Of a stretch of DNA of 64,000 nt, positions 16,647 to 24,982 are shown piece by piece. The notes beneath the pieces were generated by a model that saw nothing but the letters and a program-made list of their open reading frames with translations, was not told where the DNA came from and did not search any database. The stretch is from Rhodospirillaceae bacterium (lineage in GTDB: Bacteria > Pseudomonadota > Alphaproteobacteria > Bin65). Numbering within the stretch: position 1 is the first letter of the stretch; every line of letters begins with the position of its first letter. The stretch covers positions 62,001 to 126,000 of the forward strand of contig JAPPLJ010000008.1 of the NCBI GenBank assembly GCA_028819475.1. The letters are read 5' to 3'. The position numbers and the translations under genes are program-made.

Positions 16647-19403
16647 ATGACCGGCGGCGACACGAGAAAGGTCCCCGTCTACTGCAACCAGTGCGCTGCA
16701 GGCCCGGACCTGATGAAGGTCGAGGTGCGCGACGGCGTGGCGCTGCGGGTCGAGCCGAATTTCGACATTGCCGAGCATCCGGCCGGCGGGCGGGTCTGCG
16801 TCAAGGCCTACGGGCTGATCCAGAAGACCTACAACCCGCACCGCATCGCCCGGCCGATGAAGCGGACCAACCCGCGCAAGGGCCGGAGCGAGGATCCCGG
16901 CTTCGTGCCGATCTCGTGGGATGAGGCGTTCGACATCGTCGCCGAAAAGCTCAACGCCATCCGGGCGGCCGGCCTGCGCGACGAGTCGGGCTATCCGCGC
17001 CTCGCCTTCACCCTCGGCGGCGACGACTCGCCGCCGAAATATATCGGCACGCTGCCCGCCTTCCTGGCCGCCTTGGGCCCGGTCGATATGGGATACGGCG
17101 CGGGCTCCGGTGCCAAATGCTACCATTCGGAACATTTCTACGGCGAACTGTGGCATCGGGCCTTCGTCTGCGCGCCCGACACGCCGCGCTGCGATTACAT
17201 CGTCAACTGCGGCAAGAATATCGAGAATTCGTCCGGCGTGACCGGCGCCTGGCGTCAGGCCGACGCGCGCGCCGCCGGGCTCAAGCGGGTCCAGGTCGAG
17301 CCGCATCTGTCGGTCACGGCGGCCTGTTCGTCGGAATGGCTGCCGGTCAAACCGAAGACCGACGCCGCCTTCCTCTATGCCCTGATTCACCGCATCCTGC
17401 ACGAGCGCGACTGGCGCGCTGTCTGCGACCTGCCGTTCCTGGGCGCGGACACGAGCGCGCCCTACCTGGTCGGGCCGAACGGTTACTATCTGCGCGATCC
17501 GGAAACCGACAAGCCGCTGATTCGCGACCTGGCGGACGGCGCCGACAAGCCGTTCGACGCCGAAATCGGCGAACCGGCGCTCGCCGGCAGCTATCGCGCG
17601 GCGGGCGTCGAGCGCGGCGCGGACGGCGCCCTGTGGCGGCACGAGGACGCCGAGGCGAAGCCTGCGTTCCAGCTCCTCCTCGACCACATGGCGCCCTGTT
17701 CGCCCGACTGGGCGGAAGGCGAATGCGATATCCCGGCCGAGCGCATCCGGCGCGTCGCCGACGAATTCCTCGCCCATGCCCGGGTCGGCGACACGGTCGA
17801 GATCGACGGCGAGACGCTGCCGCTGCGGCCGGTGTCCATCCTGCTGGGCAAAAGCGTCAACAACGGCTGGGGCGGCTATCAGGCCTGCTGGGCGCGCGTC
17901 GTGCTGGCGACGCTGGTCGGGGCGCTGGAGGTGCCGGGCGGCACGGTCGGGCCTGCGGTGCTCAAGCTCAACGAGCCGCCCGACGACCGTTTCGCCAGCA
18001 TTACGCCGACCAACGACGGCTTCATGGATTTCCCGTTCAACGATACGTCGCGCCAGGGCTGGCAGGCGCAGCCGAAGATCCGCAACGCCTACAACACGCT
18101 GGTGCCGCTGGCCGGCGATTCGCCGCGCTCCCAGGCCCTCGGCCCGACGACCCTGCCGTGGATCTTCCACAATGCGAAACCGAAAGGAATGCCGCGCCAG
18201 ACCCTCCCGGACGTCTGGATCACCTTCCGCACCAACCCGGCAATCTCGATGTGGGACGGGCCGCGCGTCGCCGACATGATCGCGGATTTCCCCTATCTCA
18301 TCAGCTTCGCCTACACGCTCGACGAAACCAACTGGATGGCCGACCTGCTGCTGCCCGAGGCGACCGATCTCGAAAGCCTGCAGTTGATCAAGATCGGCGG
18401 CAGCCAGTTCATGGAGCAGTTCTGGCATCACCGCGGCTGGGCGATCCGCCAGCCCGCCGTCGCGCCCGCCGTCGACTGCCGCGACATGACCGACATCGCG
18501 AGCGAGCTGGCGGCGCGGACCGGAATTCTGGACGCCTATCACGGCGTCATCAACGACGGCAGGCTCGGCGTGCCGCTGGCGTCGGGGGCTTACGATTACA
18601 GCCTCGCCCGCGACCGGCGCCATACCGCCGACGAAATCTGGGACCGGGTGGCGCGCGCCGGCAGCCATGCGCTGACCGGCGGCGCGGAGGTCCGCAGCCT
18701 GGACTGGTTCCGGGAGCACGGCTACCTGCTGCGTGAGACGGCTGAGCGCGACTGGTATCTCTATCCGTTCTTTAAGCAGCACGGGCTGCGCTTCGAGATG
18801 CCCTATCAGGAGCGGCTCAAGCGCCACGGCGAACAGCTCGCCAACCGCCTGCGCGAGGCCGGGATTGACTGGTGGGAGAAACAGCTCGAGGAATACGAGC
18901 CGCTGCCGTCCTACCGCAGTTTCCCCGACTACTGGACCGGCCATGTCCGCGAGGTCGGCGCCGATCCGGACGACTATCCGCTGTGGGCGCTGACCGCGCG
19001 CAGTATGCAATATTCCTGGGGCGCCAACGTTACGATCCCGATGATCCGCGAGGTGGCGGACAACGTCGCCGGCCACCGCGGCGTCGTGATGAACCGCACG
19101 GCGGCGCAGGCGCTCGGCATCGGGGACGGCGATCCCGTACGGATCGAGTCGGCGACCGGCGCGACTGCGGGGGTCGCCGAACTGCGCGAAGGCATCCGGC
19201 CGGACACGATCCTGATGATCGGCCAGTTCGACCACTGGGCAACGCCCTACGCGAAGGACATGAACCTGCCCAACCTAAATGCTGTCGCCGCCATGTCGGT
19301 CTCGCTGACCGACAACACCGGCAGCGGCGCCGACCTGGTGCGTGTCCGGGTCGTGCCGGAGCGGGGGCCGGCGAAGGCCAGCGGTGGAAGAACGAATCGC
19401 TAA
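16647..19403 (+). CDS. Molybdopterin-dependent oxidoreductase of the DMSO-reductase family with an incomplete Fe-S motif
   Basis: A 918-residue catalytic subunit of the DMSO-reductase superfamily. The N-terminus (YCNQC, then GGRVCVKAYG, then YNPHRIARPMKR) is the Fe4S4 domain, but where the third Cys of C-x2-C-x3-C is expected there is Pro (AAGPD); only three of four ligands are visible. Further family signs are WDEAFDIVAEKL, the possible molybdenum-region Cys C158 (GAKCYHSEHF), DLLLPEATDLES, and a C-terminal molybdopterin dinucleotide domain (VMNRTAAQALGIGDGDPVRI). No Tat signal is present, so it is probably cytoplasmic. GGGGAGGA precedes the ATG at 16647. No Fe-S or membrane partner subunit is adjacent. 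Its stop overlaps the convergent dioxygenase beta gene by four bases. Confidence 0.85.
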   Translation: MTGGDTRKVPVYCNQCAAGPDLMKVEVRDGVALRVEPNFDIAEHPAGGRVCVKAYGLIQKTYNPHRIARPMKRTNPRKGRSEDPGFVPISWDEAFDIVAEKLNAIRAAGLRDESGYPRLAFTLGGDDSPPKYIGTLPAFLAALGPVDMGYGAGSGAKCYHSEHFYGELWHRAFVCAPDTPRCDYIVNCGKNIENSSGVTGAWRQADARAAGLKRVQVEPHLSVTAACSSEWLPVKPKTDAAFLYALIHRILHERDWRAVCDLPFLGADTSAPYLVGPNGYYLRDPETDKPLIRDLADGADKPFDAEIGEPALAGSYRAAGVERGADGALWRHEDAEAKPAFQLLLDHMAPCSPDWAEGECDIPAERIRRVADEFLAHARVGDTVEIDGETLPLRPVSILLGKSVNNGWGGYQACWARVVLATLVGALEVPGGTVGPAVLKLNEPPDDRFASITPTNDGFMDFPFNDTSRQGWQAQPKIRNAYNTLVPLAGDSPRSQALGPTTLPWIFHNAKPKGMPRQTLPDVWITFRTNPAISMWDGPRVADMIADFPYLISFAYTLDETNWMADLLLPEATDLESLQLIKIGGSQFMEQFWHHRGWAIRQPAVAPAVDCRDMTDIASELAARTGILDAYHGVINDGRLGVPLASGAYDYSLARDRRHTADEIWDRVARAGSHALTGGAEVRSLDWFREHGYLLRETAERDWYLYPFFKQHGLRFEMPYQERLKRHGEQLANRLREAGIDWWEKQLEEYEPLPSYRSFPDYWTGHVREVGADPDDYPLWALTARSMQYSWGANVTIPMIREVADNVAGHRGVVMNRTAAQALGIGDGDPVRIESATGATAGVAELREGIRPDTILMIGQFDHWATPYAKDMNLPNLNAVAAMSVSLTDNTGSGADLVRVRVVPERGPAKASGGRTNR

Positions 19404-19876
19404 AGCGGCACCGCGAGCGGGCGCTCGATGTTGAAGGTGTCGGGCACGACGATCTTCTCCCTGAACCGGGCGTCGTCGTTGTTCAGCACGACCCTGTCGC
19501 GGTATTCGCCGGCGCTGAACACTTCGCTGCGGCCCTCGACATCGGTCTGGATGACGCAATAGCTGGTCCGCACGTCGTAGATGCCGTCCTCGACGCCGAC
19601 GACCTGGCTGCCGCCGACGATGTGCCGGTCGTAGTGGATGTTGTAGATGTTCGCCTTGCGCAACGCGACGATGCGGTCGCGCATCATCGGCTTGTTCCCG
19701 CAATAGATCCAGTAGCCTTCGAGGCCGGCGTCGGCATTCTCGCGCGGGTGGATCATGTAGCGCGCATCCTCGCCGTCGAAGAAGTCGACCCAGCTTTCCA
19801 GCCGGTCCTCGTCGATGCAGCGGGCGTATTCCTGGTTCAGGCGGCCGATGCGCAGTTCGGTTTCCAGAAAGTCCAT
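19400..19876 (-). CDS. Aromatic-ring-hydroxylating dioxygenase beta subunit
   Basis: A 158-residue NTF2/SnoaL-fold protein, the usual size of the structural beta subunit in Rieske non-heme iron dioxygenases. Family features are the N-terminal ELRIGRLNQEYARCIDEDRL, WVDFFDGEDARYMIHPRENAD, and the C-terminal RFREKIVVPDTFNI. It has no metal site and supports an alpha3beta3 assembly. It lies 11 bases downstream of the alpha-subunit gene on the same strand, so the two are co-transcribed. Its stop overlaps that of the molybdopterin enzyme by four bases. Confidence 0.9.
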   Translation of the reverse strand: MDFLETELRIGRLNQEYARCIDEDRLESWVDFFDGEDARYMIHPRENADAGLEGYWIYCGNKPMMRDRIVALRKANIYNIHYDRHIVGGSQVVGVEDGIYDVRTSYCVIQTDVEGRSEVFSAGEYRDRVVLNNDDARFREKIVVPDTFNIERPLAVPL

Positions 19877-19887
19877 TGCCGCGATCC

Positions 19888-21162
19888 TCACGCTGCCGCC
19901 GATTCGTCGGACACGGGGATACCCATGATATCGCAATAGCCCTTCCAGAACGCCCGGATCGCGCCCTCGCTCAGCATGTGGTCGATCCGGTCCTCGGTGC
20001 CGCGCCCTCCGAATTCGAGCACCGAGCAGCCATCCAGCGCCGCATCGGAAATGCGCTGCTGGATCAGCTCCAGCGCTTCGGCGTCTTCCATCGCGACATA
20101 GCCGGCCGGTCCGAACAGGTTGTTCTGCATCCGGCGGCGCTGGAGCATCTCTTGGTCGTCGTCCTCGAACGCGTACCAGGTGTAGAGGGTCTCGACCAGG
20201 TCCGGCTTCTTCGGCCGGATCTGACGCACGCTGAAGGTATTGCCCGGCAGGGTGAACAGGCAGGATGGGAAGATCGAGATGATCGCAAGCGCGAGGCCGT
20301 CCTGGAATTCCGGGACGCCAACAGCGACGCCGGGCTCTTCGAGCACCAGGCCCTTGGTCGGCCGCGGCCGCGCCGGCTCGTCGCCGCCGGGCGGCGGCCT
20401 GTAGCCGGCCAGCACCGAATTCAGCCCGCCGCGCTCGTTCATCTCCATCGTCGCCCGCATGTTCATGTCGGCGATGCCGAACACCGGGAGGAAGGGATGC
20501 AGCATCGGCGCGTGGTACATGTCGCGCGTGTTCTCGACGAACAGCTTCCAGTTCGCGCGCATCGTGTGGCGGTGATAGCCGGTAACCTTGATCGGCCGGC
20601 CGCAGACCAGCTTGAGCCGCGCGCAGATCGCCGGGCCGAGATAATCCTCGAGCGGCGGCGTCTCGTCGCTGAACGTGCCGAAGACGATGCCGGAGAAGGA
20701 TTCGACCCTGAGCTTCTTGAGCCCGTGGCCGTCGACGGAAAAATCGTCCGGATAGCCGCCGACGCCGCGCATGCCCTTCATCATCGGCACGCCGATCAGA
20801 TCGCCGTTCAGCGCGTAGCACCACTGGTGGTAGATGCAGGTGAAGTTGCGGGCATTGCCGCGCAGGTCGCGGACCACCGCGACGCCGCGATGGGCGCAGC
20901 GATTGACGAAGGCGTGGAGCGCGCCGTCCTTGTCCCGAGTCAGGACATAGGGCGTCGTCCCGACATAGCCGGTGATGTAGTCGCCCGGCTCTTTCACCTC
21001 GGTCTCAAAGCCGAGATAGCTCCAGGTCGGCCCCCGGAAAATCCGCTCCTGCTCCAGGTCGAACACCGTCTGGTCGGTGTACAGATGATAGGGGATGCGG
21101 GAAAAATCGCTGCTCGGCCCGGTTATTCGGGCGGCAGCATCAACAGTTTCCATCCCATCCAT
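19888..21162 (-). CDS. Aromatic-ring-hydroxylating dioxygenase alpha subunit (Rieske/non-heme iron)
   Basis: A 424-residue catalytic subunit. The Rieske 2Fe-2S ligands are C89, H91, C109 and H112 in C-x-H-x17-C-x2-H spacing. The mononuclear iron motif ENTRDMYHAPMLH gives the bridging D214 with ligands H217 and H222 in the canonical D-x2-H-x4-H spacing. The enzyme would insert O2 into an aromatic ring (cis-diol or decarboxylating type) using electrons from a reductase that is not encoded nearby. The ATG at 21162 has GGAAGG upstream. It is preceded by an 18-base palindrome that is the likely MarR operator, and by the MarR gene on the same strand. Confidence 0.93.
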   Translation of the reverse strand: MDGMETVDAAARITGPSSDFSRIPYHLYTDQTVFDLEQERIFRGPTWSYLGFETEVKEPGDYITGYVGTTPYVLTRDKDGALHAFVNRCAHRGVAVVRDLRGNARNFTCIYHQWCYALNGDLIGVPMMKGMRGVGGYPDDFSVDGHGLKKLRVESFSGIVFGTFSDETPPLEDYLGPAICARLKLVCGRPIKVTGYHRHTMRANWKLFVENTRDMYHAPMLHPFLPVFGIADMNMRATMEMNERGGLNSVLAGYRPPPGGDEPARPRPTKGLVLEEPGVAVGVPEFQDGLALAIISIFPSCLFTLPGNTFSVRQIRPKKPDLVETLYTWYAFEDDDQEMLQRRRMQNNLFGPAGYVAMEDAEALELIQQRISDAALDGCSVLEFGGRGTEDRIDHMLSEGAIRAFWKGYCDIMGIPVSDESAAA

Positions 21163-21192
21163 CGTCCGTCCTTCCGGGAAAGAGCGTCAAAC

Positions 21193-21210
21193 TATCTGCA
21201 TGTGCAGATA
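21193..21210. promoter_or_regulatory. Palindromic operator upstream of the dioxygenase genes
   Basis: TATCTGCA-TG-TGCAGATA is a perfect dyad with 8-base arms, 31 bases before the dioxygenase alpha start and downstream of the MarR gene. MarR dimers bind dyads of this size, and a half-matching site occurs at 21841 beside the other regulated genes. Identification as the MarR target is inference. Confidence 0.6.
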
Positions 21211-21253
21211 TATATCAGGTCGCCGGATCAGCAAAGATAATTCTCTAACCAAA

Positions 21254-21766
21254 TCAGGCCGTTCGATCGTCTGCGTTTGAGTCAATGCAGCGGCGTTCGA
21301 TTTCGTCAGCGGAATTTGAAATCCGGGCGAGCCAGGCATTCAGGGTCTGCACGTCCTCAGCGCTGAAACCATCGAGCAGCCGGTTGAGTTCGGCGGCGAC
21401 GACGGCCCTGAGTTCCTCCATCCTGAGTCGCCCTTCGGGCGACAGGCTGACCCGCGTGATGCGCCGGTCGTCCCGGTCGCGTTCCCTCCTGACCAGGCCG
21501 TCTCGCTCCATCCGGCCGACTGCCCGGCCGACCGCGGAGCTTTCGACGAAGATGGCTGTTGCAAGGTCGCCGATCGAGAGAGCGCCGTGTTCGGAAAGTG
21601 TGATCAGCACGCGCCACTGGGTCTGGGAGAAGCGGGTTGCGCCGAGCGCGGCGTCTATACCGCGCGTCGCCTTCGAAATGGCCCGCGCCATCAGGTAGAA
21701 CGGGCTGTTCTCCAGCCGGAACGGCAGGCCGCGGATAGTCTCCTCGCCCGGATCGCTTCGGGTCAT
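21254..21766 (-). CDS. MarR-family transcriptional regulator
   Basis: A 170-residue winged-helix regulator. The DNA-binding region has the family flow TQWRVLITLSEHGALSIGDLATAIFVESSAVGRAVGRMERDG, here noted in pieces: recognition helix ESSAVGRAVGRMERDG at about residues 75-90, and the wing with the classic RDRDDRRITRVSLSPEG. The ATG at 21766 fits the family length; a longer reading frame upstream has no convincing start. It is divergent from the dienelactone hydrolase gene and upstream of the dioxygenase genes, so it is placed to sense an aromatic ligand and control both. The ligand is unknown. Confidence 0.9.
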   Translation of the reverse strand: MTRSDPGEETIRGLPFRLENSPFYLMARAISKATRGIDAALGATRFSQTQWRVLITLSEHGALSIGDLATAIFVESSAVGRAVGRMERDGLVRRERDRDDRRITRVSLSPEGRLRMEELRAVVAAELNRLLDGFSAEDVQTLNAWLARISNSADEIERRCIDSNADDRTA

Positions 21767-21840
21767 AGGCCTGCGGCTCCGATGACGGCCCACGGCCTTC
21801 GGCCAGCGACTGCAGGCGGGAGTTTCCTTGCTTGGCGGAT

Positions 21841-21858
21841 TATCTGCATCGGCATATG
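21841..21858. promoter_or_regulatory. Imperfect second copy of the TATCTGCA operator
   Basis: A perfect left arm TATCTGCA is followed after two bases by GGCATATG, which matches the complementary arm at five of eight positions. It lies between the divergent MarR (starts 21766) and dienelactone hydrolase (starts 21895) genes, 36 bases before the latter. The match to the site at 21193 suggests a shared regulator with lower affinity here. Confidence 0.45.
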
Positions 21859-21894
21859 TTCGCTCGGAACCGGCGGAAAATTTGGGGAAGCGGC

Positions 21895-22620
21895 ATGGCA
21901 ACCGTATTGGGAGAAACCGTAGCGATAGACGGGCCGGACGGCAAATTCGAGGCCTACCTCGCCCGTCCGGCGCAGCGTCCGGCGCCTGGCCTGGTGCTGA
22001 TGCAGTATATCTGCGGCGTCAACGCCGTGATGCGGCGCCTGGCCGACGGCTTCGCCGACCGGGGCTATCTCGTCGCCTGCCCGGACTTGTTCTGGCGCCA
22101 GGAACCGGGCGTCCAGCTGATCCAGGATCCGTCGAAGCCGGACCCGGCCGAACAGCAGCGCGCGCTGGAACTCAACGCCGGCTTCGACGATGCGGCGGCT
22201 ACGGCAGACCTGAATGCAACTATCGATTGGCTGCGCGGAAGCCCGGATTGCACCGGACAGGTCGGGGCCTTGGGCTACTGCCTGGGTGGGCGGCTCGCCT
22301 TTCTGACGGCGGCGCGCAGCACCGCCGACTGTTCGGTCGGATATTACGGCGTCAATATCGATCGCTACCTCGGCGAGGCGGGCGCCATCGCCGGCCCGCT
22401 GATGCTCCATATCGCCGGGGCCGACGAACTCTGCTCTCAGGAGGCGCACGACGCGATTGTCGGTACCCTGGACTCGCTTGACGCCGTAACCCTCCACGAA
22501 TACGAGGGCGCAGGCCACGCCTTTGCCCTGGAAGGCGGGCACAATTATCGCGCGAATGCGGCTGCCCTTGCCAACGCCCGTTCGCTCGCCTTCCTGCAGC
22601 AGCATCTGAACGGCGCCTGA
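21895..22620 (+). CDS. Dienelactone hydrolase family protein
   Basis: A 241-residue alpha/beta hydrolase of the dienelactone hydrolase family, which opens lactones formed during catechol or chlorocatechol breakdown. The Cys-Asp-His triad is visible: C129 in GYCLGG, D177 in GADELC, and H208 in GAGHAF. The ATG at 21895 has GGGGAAG upstream; the same frame could start at 21832, but that would put the operator inside the gene. Its stop overlaps the next gene's start by one base. In context it would hydrolyse a product made downstream of the Rieske dioxygenase. Confidence 0.9.
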   Translation: MATVLGETVAIDGPDGKFEAYLARPAQRPAPGLVLMQYICGVNAVMRRLADGFADRGYLVACPDLFWRQEPGVQLIQDPSKPDPAEQQRALELNAGFDDAAATADLNATIDWLRGSPDCTGQVGALGYCLGGRLAFLTAARSTADCSVGYYGVNIDRYLGEAGAIAGPLMLHIAGADELCSQEAHDAIVGTLDSLDAVTLHEYEGAGHAFALEGGHNYRANAAALANARSLAFLQQHLNGA

Positions 22621-23420
22621 TGGTGCAACGCCCGTTCGACGAACTGGTCGGCAACCCGCCGGAAACCGGGATCGCCGGGCGCGTCGTCGCCATTACCGGC
22701 GCCGGCCGGGGGCTGGGCCGCGCCTATGCCCATCTGCTGAGCCGCGGCGGCGCGAAGATCGTCGTCGCGGATGTCGACGGGGAGGCGGGCCGGCGCGTTG
22801 CCGGGGAAATCGCCGAATTCAACGGGCCGCACCTCGCCGTTGCGACCGACGTGACCGATCCGGACGCCACGCAGGCTATGGCCGACCGCACGGAGGAGAC
22901 TTTCGGCCGGATCGACGGCCTGATCGCCAATGCCGGCCTGAACGCGGCGTTGGCCCGCCGGCCGTTCTGGGAGATTCCGGCCGAGGAATGGGACCAGGTG
23001 ATGCGCGTTAATGCCGGTGGCGCCTTCAATGCCGCCAAGGCGGTGCTGCCGACGATGCGCGCAGCCGGCTGGGGCCGCATCGTCAACATCTCTTCGGCCG
23101 CCTGGCATCTCGGCCTGCCGAACTACCTCCACTATGTCGCCTCGAAGGCGGCGCTGGCCGGCATGACCCGCTCGATGGCGCGCGAACTCGGCGGTACAGG
23201 CATTACCGTCAACGCTATCAGCCCGGGGCAGATCCTCACCGAAGTCGAAAATCCCGGCCAGACCGAGGAGAGCATTGCCGCCGTGGTCGCCCGACAGGTC
23301 GTGCCCCGCTCCGGCGTGCCGCGCGATCTCGCCGGGCTGCTGATCTATATGTTGTCGCCGGCCAGCGACTTCGTGACCGGCCAGTCCTTCACGGTCGACG
23401 GCGGTCTCTCCCACCAATAG
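22620..23420 (+). CDS. Short-chain dehydrogenase/reductase (operon partner of the dienelactone hydrolase)
   Basis: A 266-residue SDR enzyme. The nucleotide-binding motif TGAGRGLG is followed by the NAG motif (ANAGLN) and the catalytic Ser-Tyr-Lys set: Ser in NISSAAW thirteen residues before the Tyr of YVASK. The C-terminus FVTGQSFTVDGGLSHQ is typical. The start overlaps the hydrolase stop (TGATG), so the two are translationally coupled. A plausible role is dehydrogenation of the diol made by the dioxygenase, but the classical cis-diol dehydrogenases form only one branch of SDRs and I cannot assign it. Confidence 0.9.
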   Translation: MVQRPFDELVGNPPETGIAGRVVAITGAGRGLGRAYAHLLSRGGAKIVVADVDGEAGRRVAGEIAEFNGPHLAVATDVTDPDATQAMADRTEETFGRIDGLIANAGLNAALARRPFWEIPAEEWDQVMRVNAGGAFNAAKAVLPTMRAAGWGRIVNISSAAWHLGLPNYLHYVASKAALAGMTRSMARELGGTGITVNAISPGQILTEVENPGQTEESIAAVVARQVVPRSGVPRDLAGLLIYMLSPASDFVTGQSFTVDGGLSHQ

Positions 23421-23436
23421 CCCACAAGACCGGGAG

Positions 23437-24192
23437 TCAGGCCGTCAGCGGTCCCGGCATGCGCTGCGAGAGCGCCGGAACGGCAGCGGCGTAGGCCGGG
23501 CGCGCCTGTAGCCGTTCCACCCAGGCTTCGGTACTCGACCGCGCCTCCCACAAGCGGCCGAGGCCGCAATAGTGCAGCCGGTCGATCACACCCGTCATCG
23601 CCACATCGGCGAGCGAGAAGGCGTCGCCGGCGAGCCACGGTCGGCCATCCGCCAGGCCGCTCTCCAGCCGGTCGAGCGCCCGGCCGAGGGCCGCTTCGGC
23701 CCGGTCCAGCACGGCTGGCGGCGCCGGAGTGCGGCCCATCTGCCGGAACATGGCGAGCCGGTTCGGGTCGGGATGCCTCGTCAGCCGGCGTTCCATTTCC
23801 GCGTCGGACAGGCGCGCCATCGGGCTCTGGGGATGGAGCAGGATCAGGCTGAAAGTGTGCGGCCGGGTCGCCGGATGGAGCACATCGTCCTGGAACTTCA
23901 CCCACATGCGCATTGTGGCCCGTTCGCCGGCGTCGGCCGGCTTGAGCGGCGGCCCGGGGCCGATGTCGTCGAGATACTCATTGACCACCGACGATTCGAA
24001 GATGACCGTGTTCCCGTCGACCAACGTCGGCACCGTGCCGTTCGGATTGAGCGCCAGATAGTCCGGCGCGAGATGCTCGAAGGCTGCGATCGAATAGGCG
24101 ACCGATTGCCAGGCCAGCCCCTTCTCTGCCAGGCACATCCGCACCTTGATCGGGCATACCGCATCCCAGGCATGGTGCAGGACCAGGGTCAT
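23437..24192 (-). CDS. Glutathione S-transferase family protein
   Basis: A 251-residue protein with an N-terminal thioredoxin fold and C-terminal helical domain. Visible signs are the possible active-site region HAWDAVCPIKVRMCLAEKG with Cys where many bacterial GSTs have Ser or Cys, NPNGTVPTLVDGN with the cis-Pro, and FESSVVNEYLDD for the gamma-glutamyl contact. The C-terminal domain has the N-capping-like region GDAFSLADVAMTG. GSTs in aromatic-catabolic clusters perform glutathione-dependent ring cleavage, dehalogenation or isomerisation; which applies is unknown. Its ATG at 24192 has AAGGTGA upstream. It is convergent with the dehydrogenase gene. Confidence 0.9.
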   Translation of the reverse strand: MTLVLHHAWDAVCPIKVRMCLAEKGLAWQSVAYSIAAFEHLAPDYLALNPNGTVPTLVDGNTVIFESSVVNEYLDDIGPGPPLKPADAGERATMRMWVKFQDDVLHPATRPHTFSLILLHPQSPMARLSDAEMERRLTRHPDPNRLAMFRQMGRTPAPPAVLDRAEAALGRALDRLESGLADGRPWLAGDAFSLADVAMTGVIDRLHYCGLGRLWEARSSTEAWVERLQARPAYAAAVPALSQRMPGPLTA

Positions 24193-24655
24193 GGTTTCAC
24201 CTTTGTTTCCCCGGTCTGTACGAGGCAATCGGCAGCCCGCACACCGGCGCTACTGATAGTAGACCGGAAGACCGAGCGCTTACAGAGCGCCGGTATTGGC
24301 GGAAATCGGAATCCTGTCCCGTTTGAGGGCCCTGTCGCCACAACGTGTCGCGCCGCGCCCGCAACCAAGCCTTTCCGTAGTCGAAGGATCGATCGGCCGA
24401 CGGTACGCCGCCCCTTATGGCAGCGTTCGAGAGGCCGTCAAGCGCGGGATGCGGCGGGATTGGCGCGGCTCGCGCCGGCGTGAACGGTCGCCCAGAAATC
24501 GCCGGCTCCGGCAGGTCCGGCCGCCCCGATTTCATCCCGCGGTAGCGGGCGCCGAAGCGCACCGGATTTTCGGCGGCATGCCTTGAAATTTCTGTAATAT
24601 TCCCTATTTTCGGTATTCGTCCCCATTTACCCGGCGGCGACACGCCGGCTGCCTG

Positions 24656-24681
24656 CATGACGAATCATGACATTTCATGAC
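24656..24681. repeat. CATGAC repeat, copy 1 (three phased hexamers)
   Basis: CATGAC occurs at 24656, 24666 and 24676, exactly 10 bases apart, so the three face one side of the helix. The last two form the unit shared with the other two copies (ATCATGACATTTCATGAC). Confidence 0.7.
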
Positions 24682-24867
24682 ACGCGCAAAGCCCTCCCTT
24701 CCGTCATTTCGACCGAAGCCCCTGATTCGATCCGGGACGAGGCGAAGAAATTCTTCCCGCTCGGCGATTCGGTCCAGGTTCAGCGCTGGAAAGATATCTC
24801 CGCTCCGAATCCCTGCGGGACACTCCGGTCGATATGACTGGTGAAGGCGGCAGGAGCGCCGCGGCCG

Positions 24868-24885
24868 ATCATGACATTTCCTGAC
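24868..24885. repeat. CATGAC repeat, copy 2 (one base changed)
   Basis: ATCATGACATTTCCTGAC; the second hexamer is CCTGAC. It keeps the 10-base spacing and lies 204 bases after the corresponding hexamer of copy 1. Confidence 0.65.
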
Positions 24886-24964
24886 AAATCTCCGTTTTCT
24901 TCTCGCGCCATCCCGGACGGCGCGCAGCGACGATCCTCAGCCGCAAGGAGACCGGACATACAGG

Positions 24965-24982
24965 ATCATGACATTTCATGAC
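24965..24982. repeat. CATGAC repeat, copy 3
   Basis: ATCATGACATTTCATGAC, identical over 18 bases to the core of copy 1. It sits 78 bases before the ATG of the alpha/beta hydrolase at 25061, a position suited to transcriptional control of that gene. Confidence 0.7.

Noticed and set aside
16503-19235. A 910-codon minus-strand open frame opposite the molybdopterin enzyme
   Set aside because: It is the high-G+C shadow of the real gene; it has no recognisable motifs, is dominated by Arg/Asp/Gly, and would also overlap the neighbouring genes.
24656-24982. The CATGAC repeats as a CRISPR array
   Set aside because: Only three clusters, repeats too short, and unequal non-spacer-like distances; no cas genes are seen.
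24656-24982. The CATGAC repeats as Pho boxes
   Set aside because: Half-site GTCAT is similar, but spacing is 10, not 11, and no phosphate gene follows.
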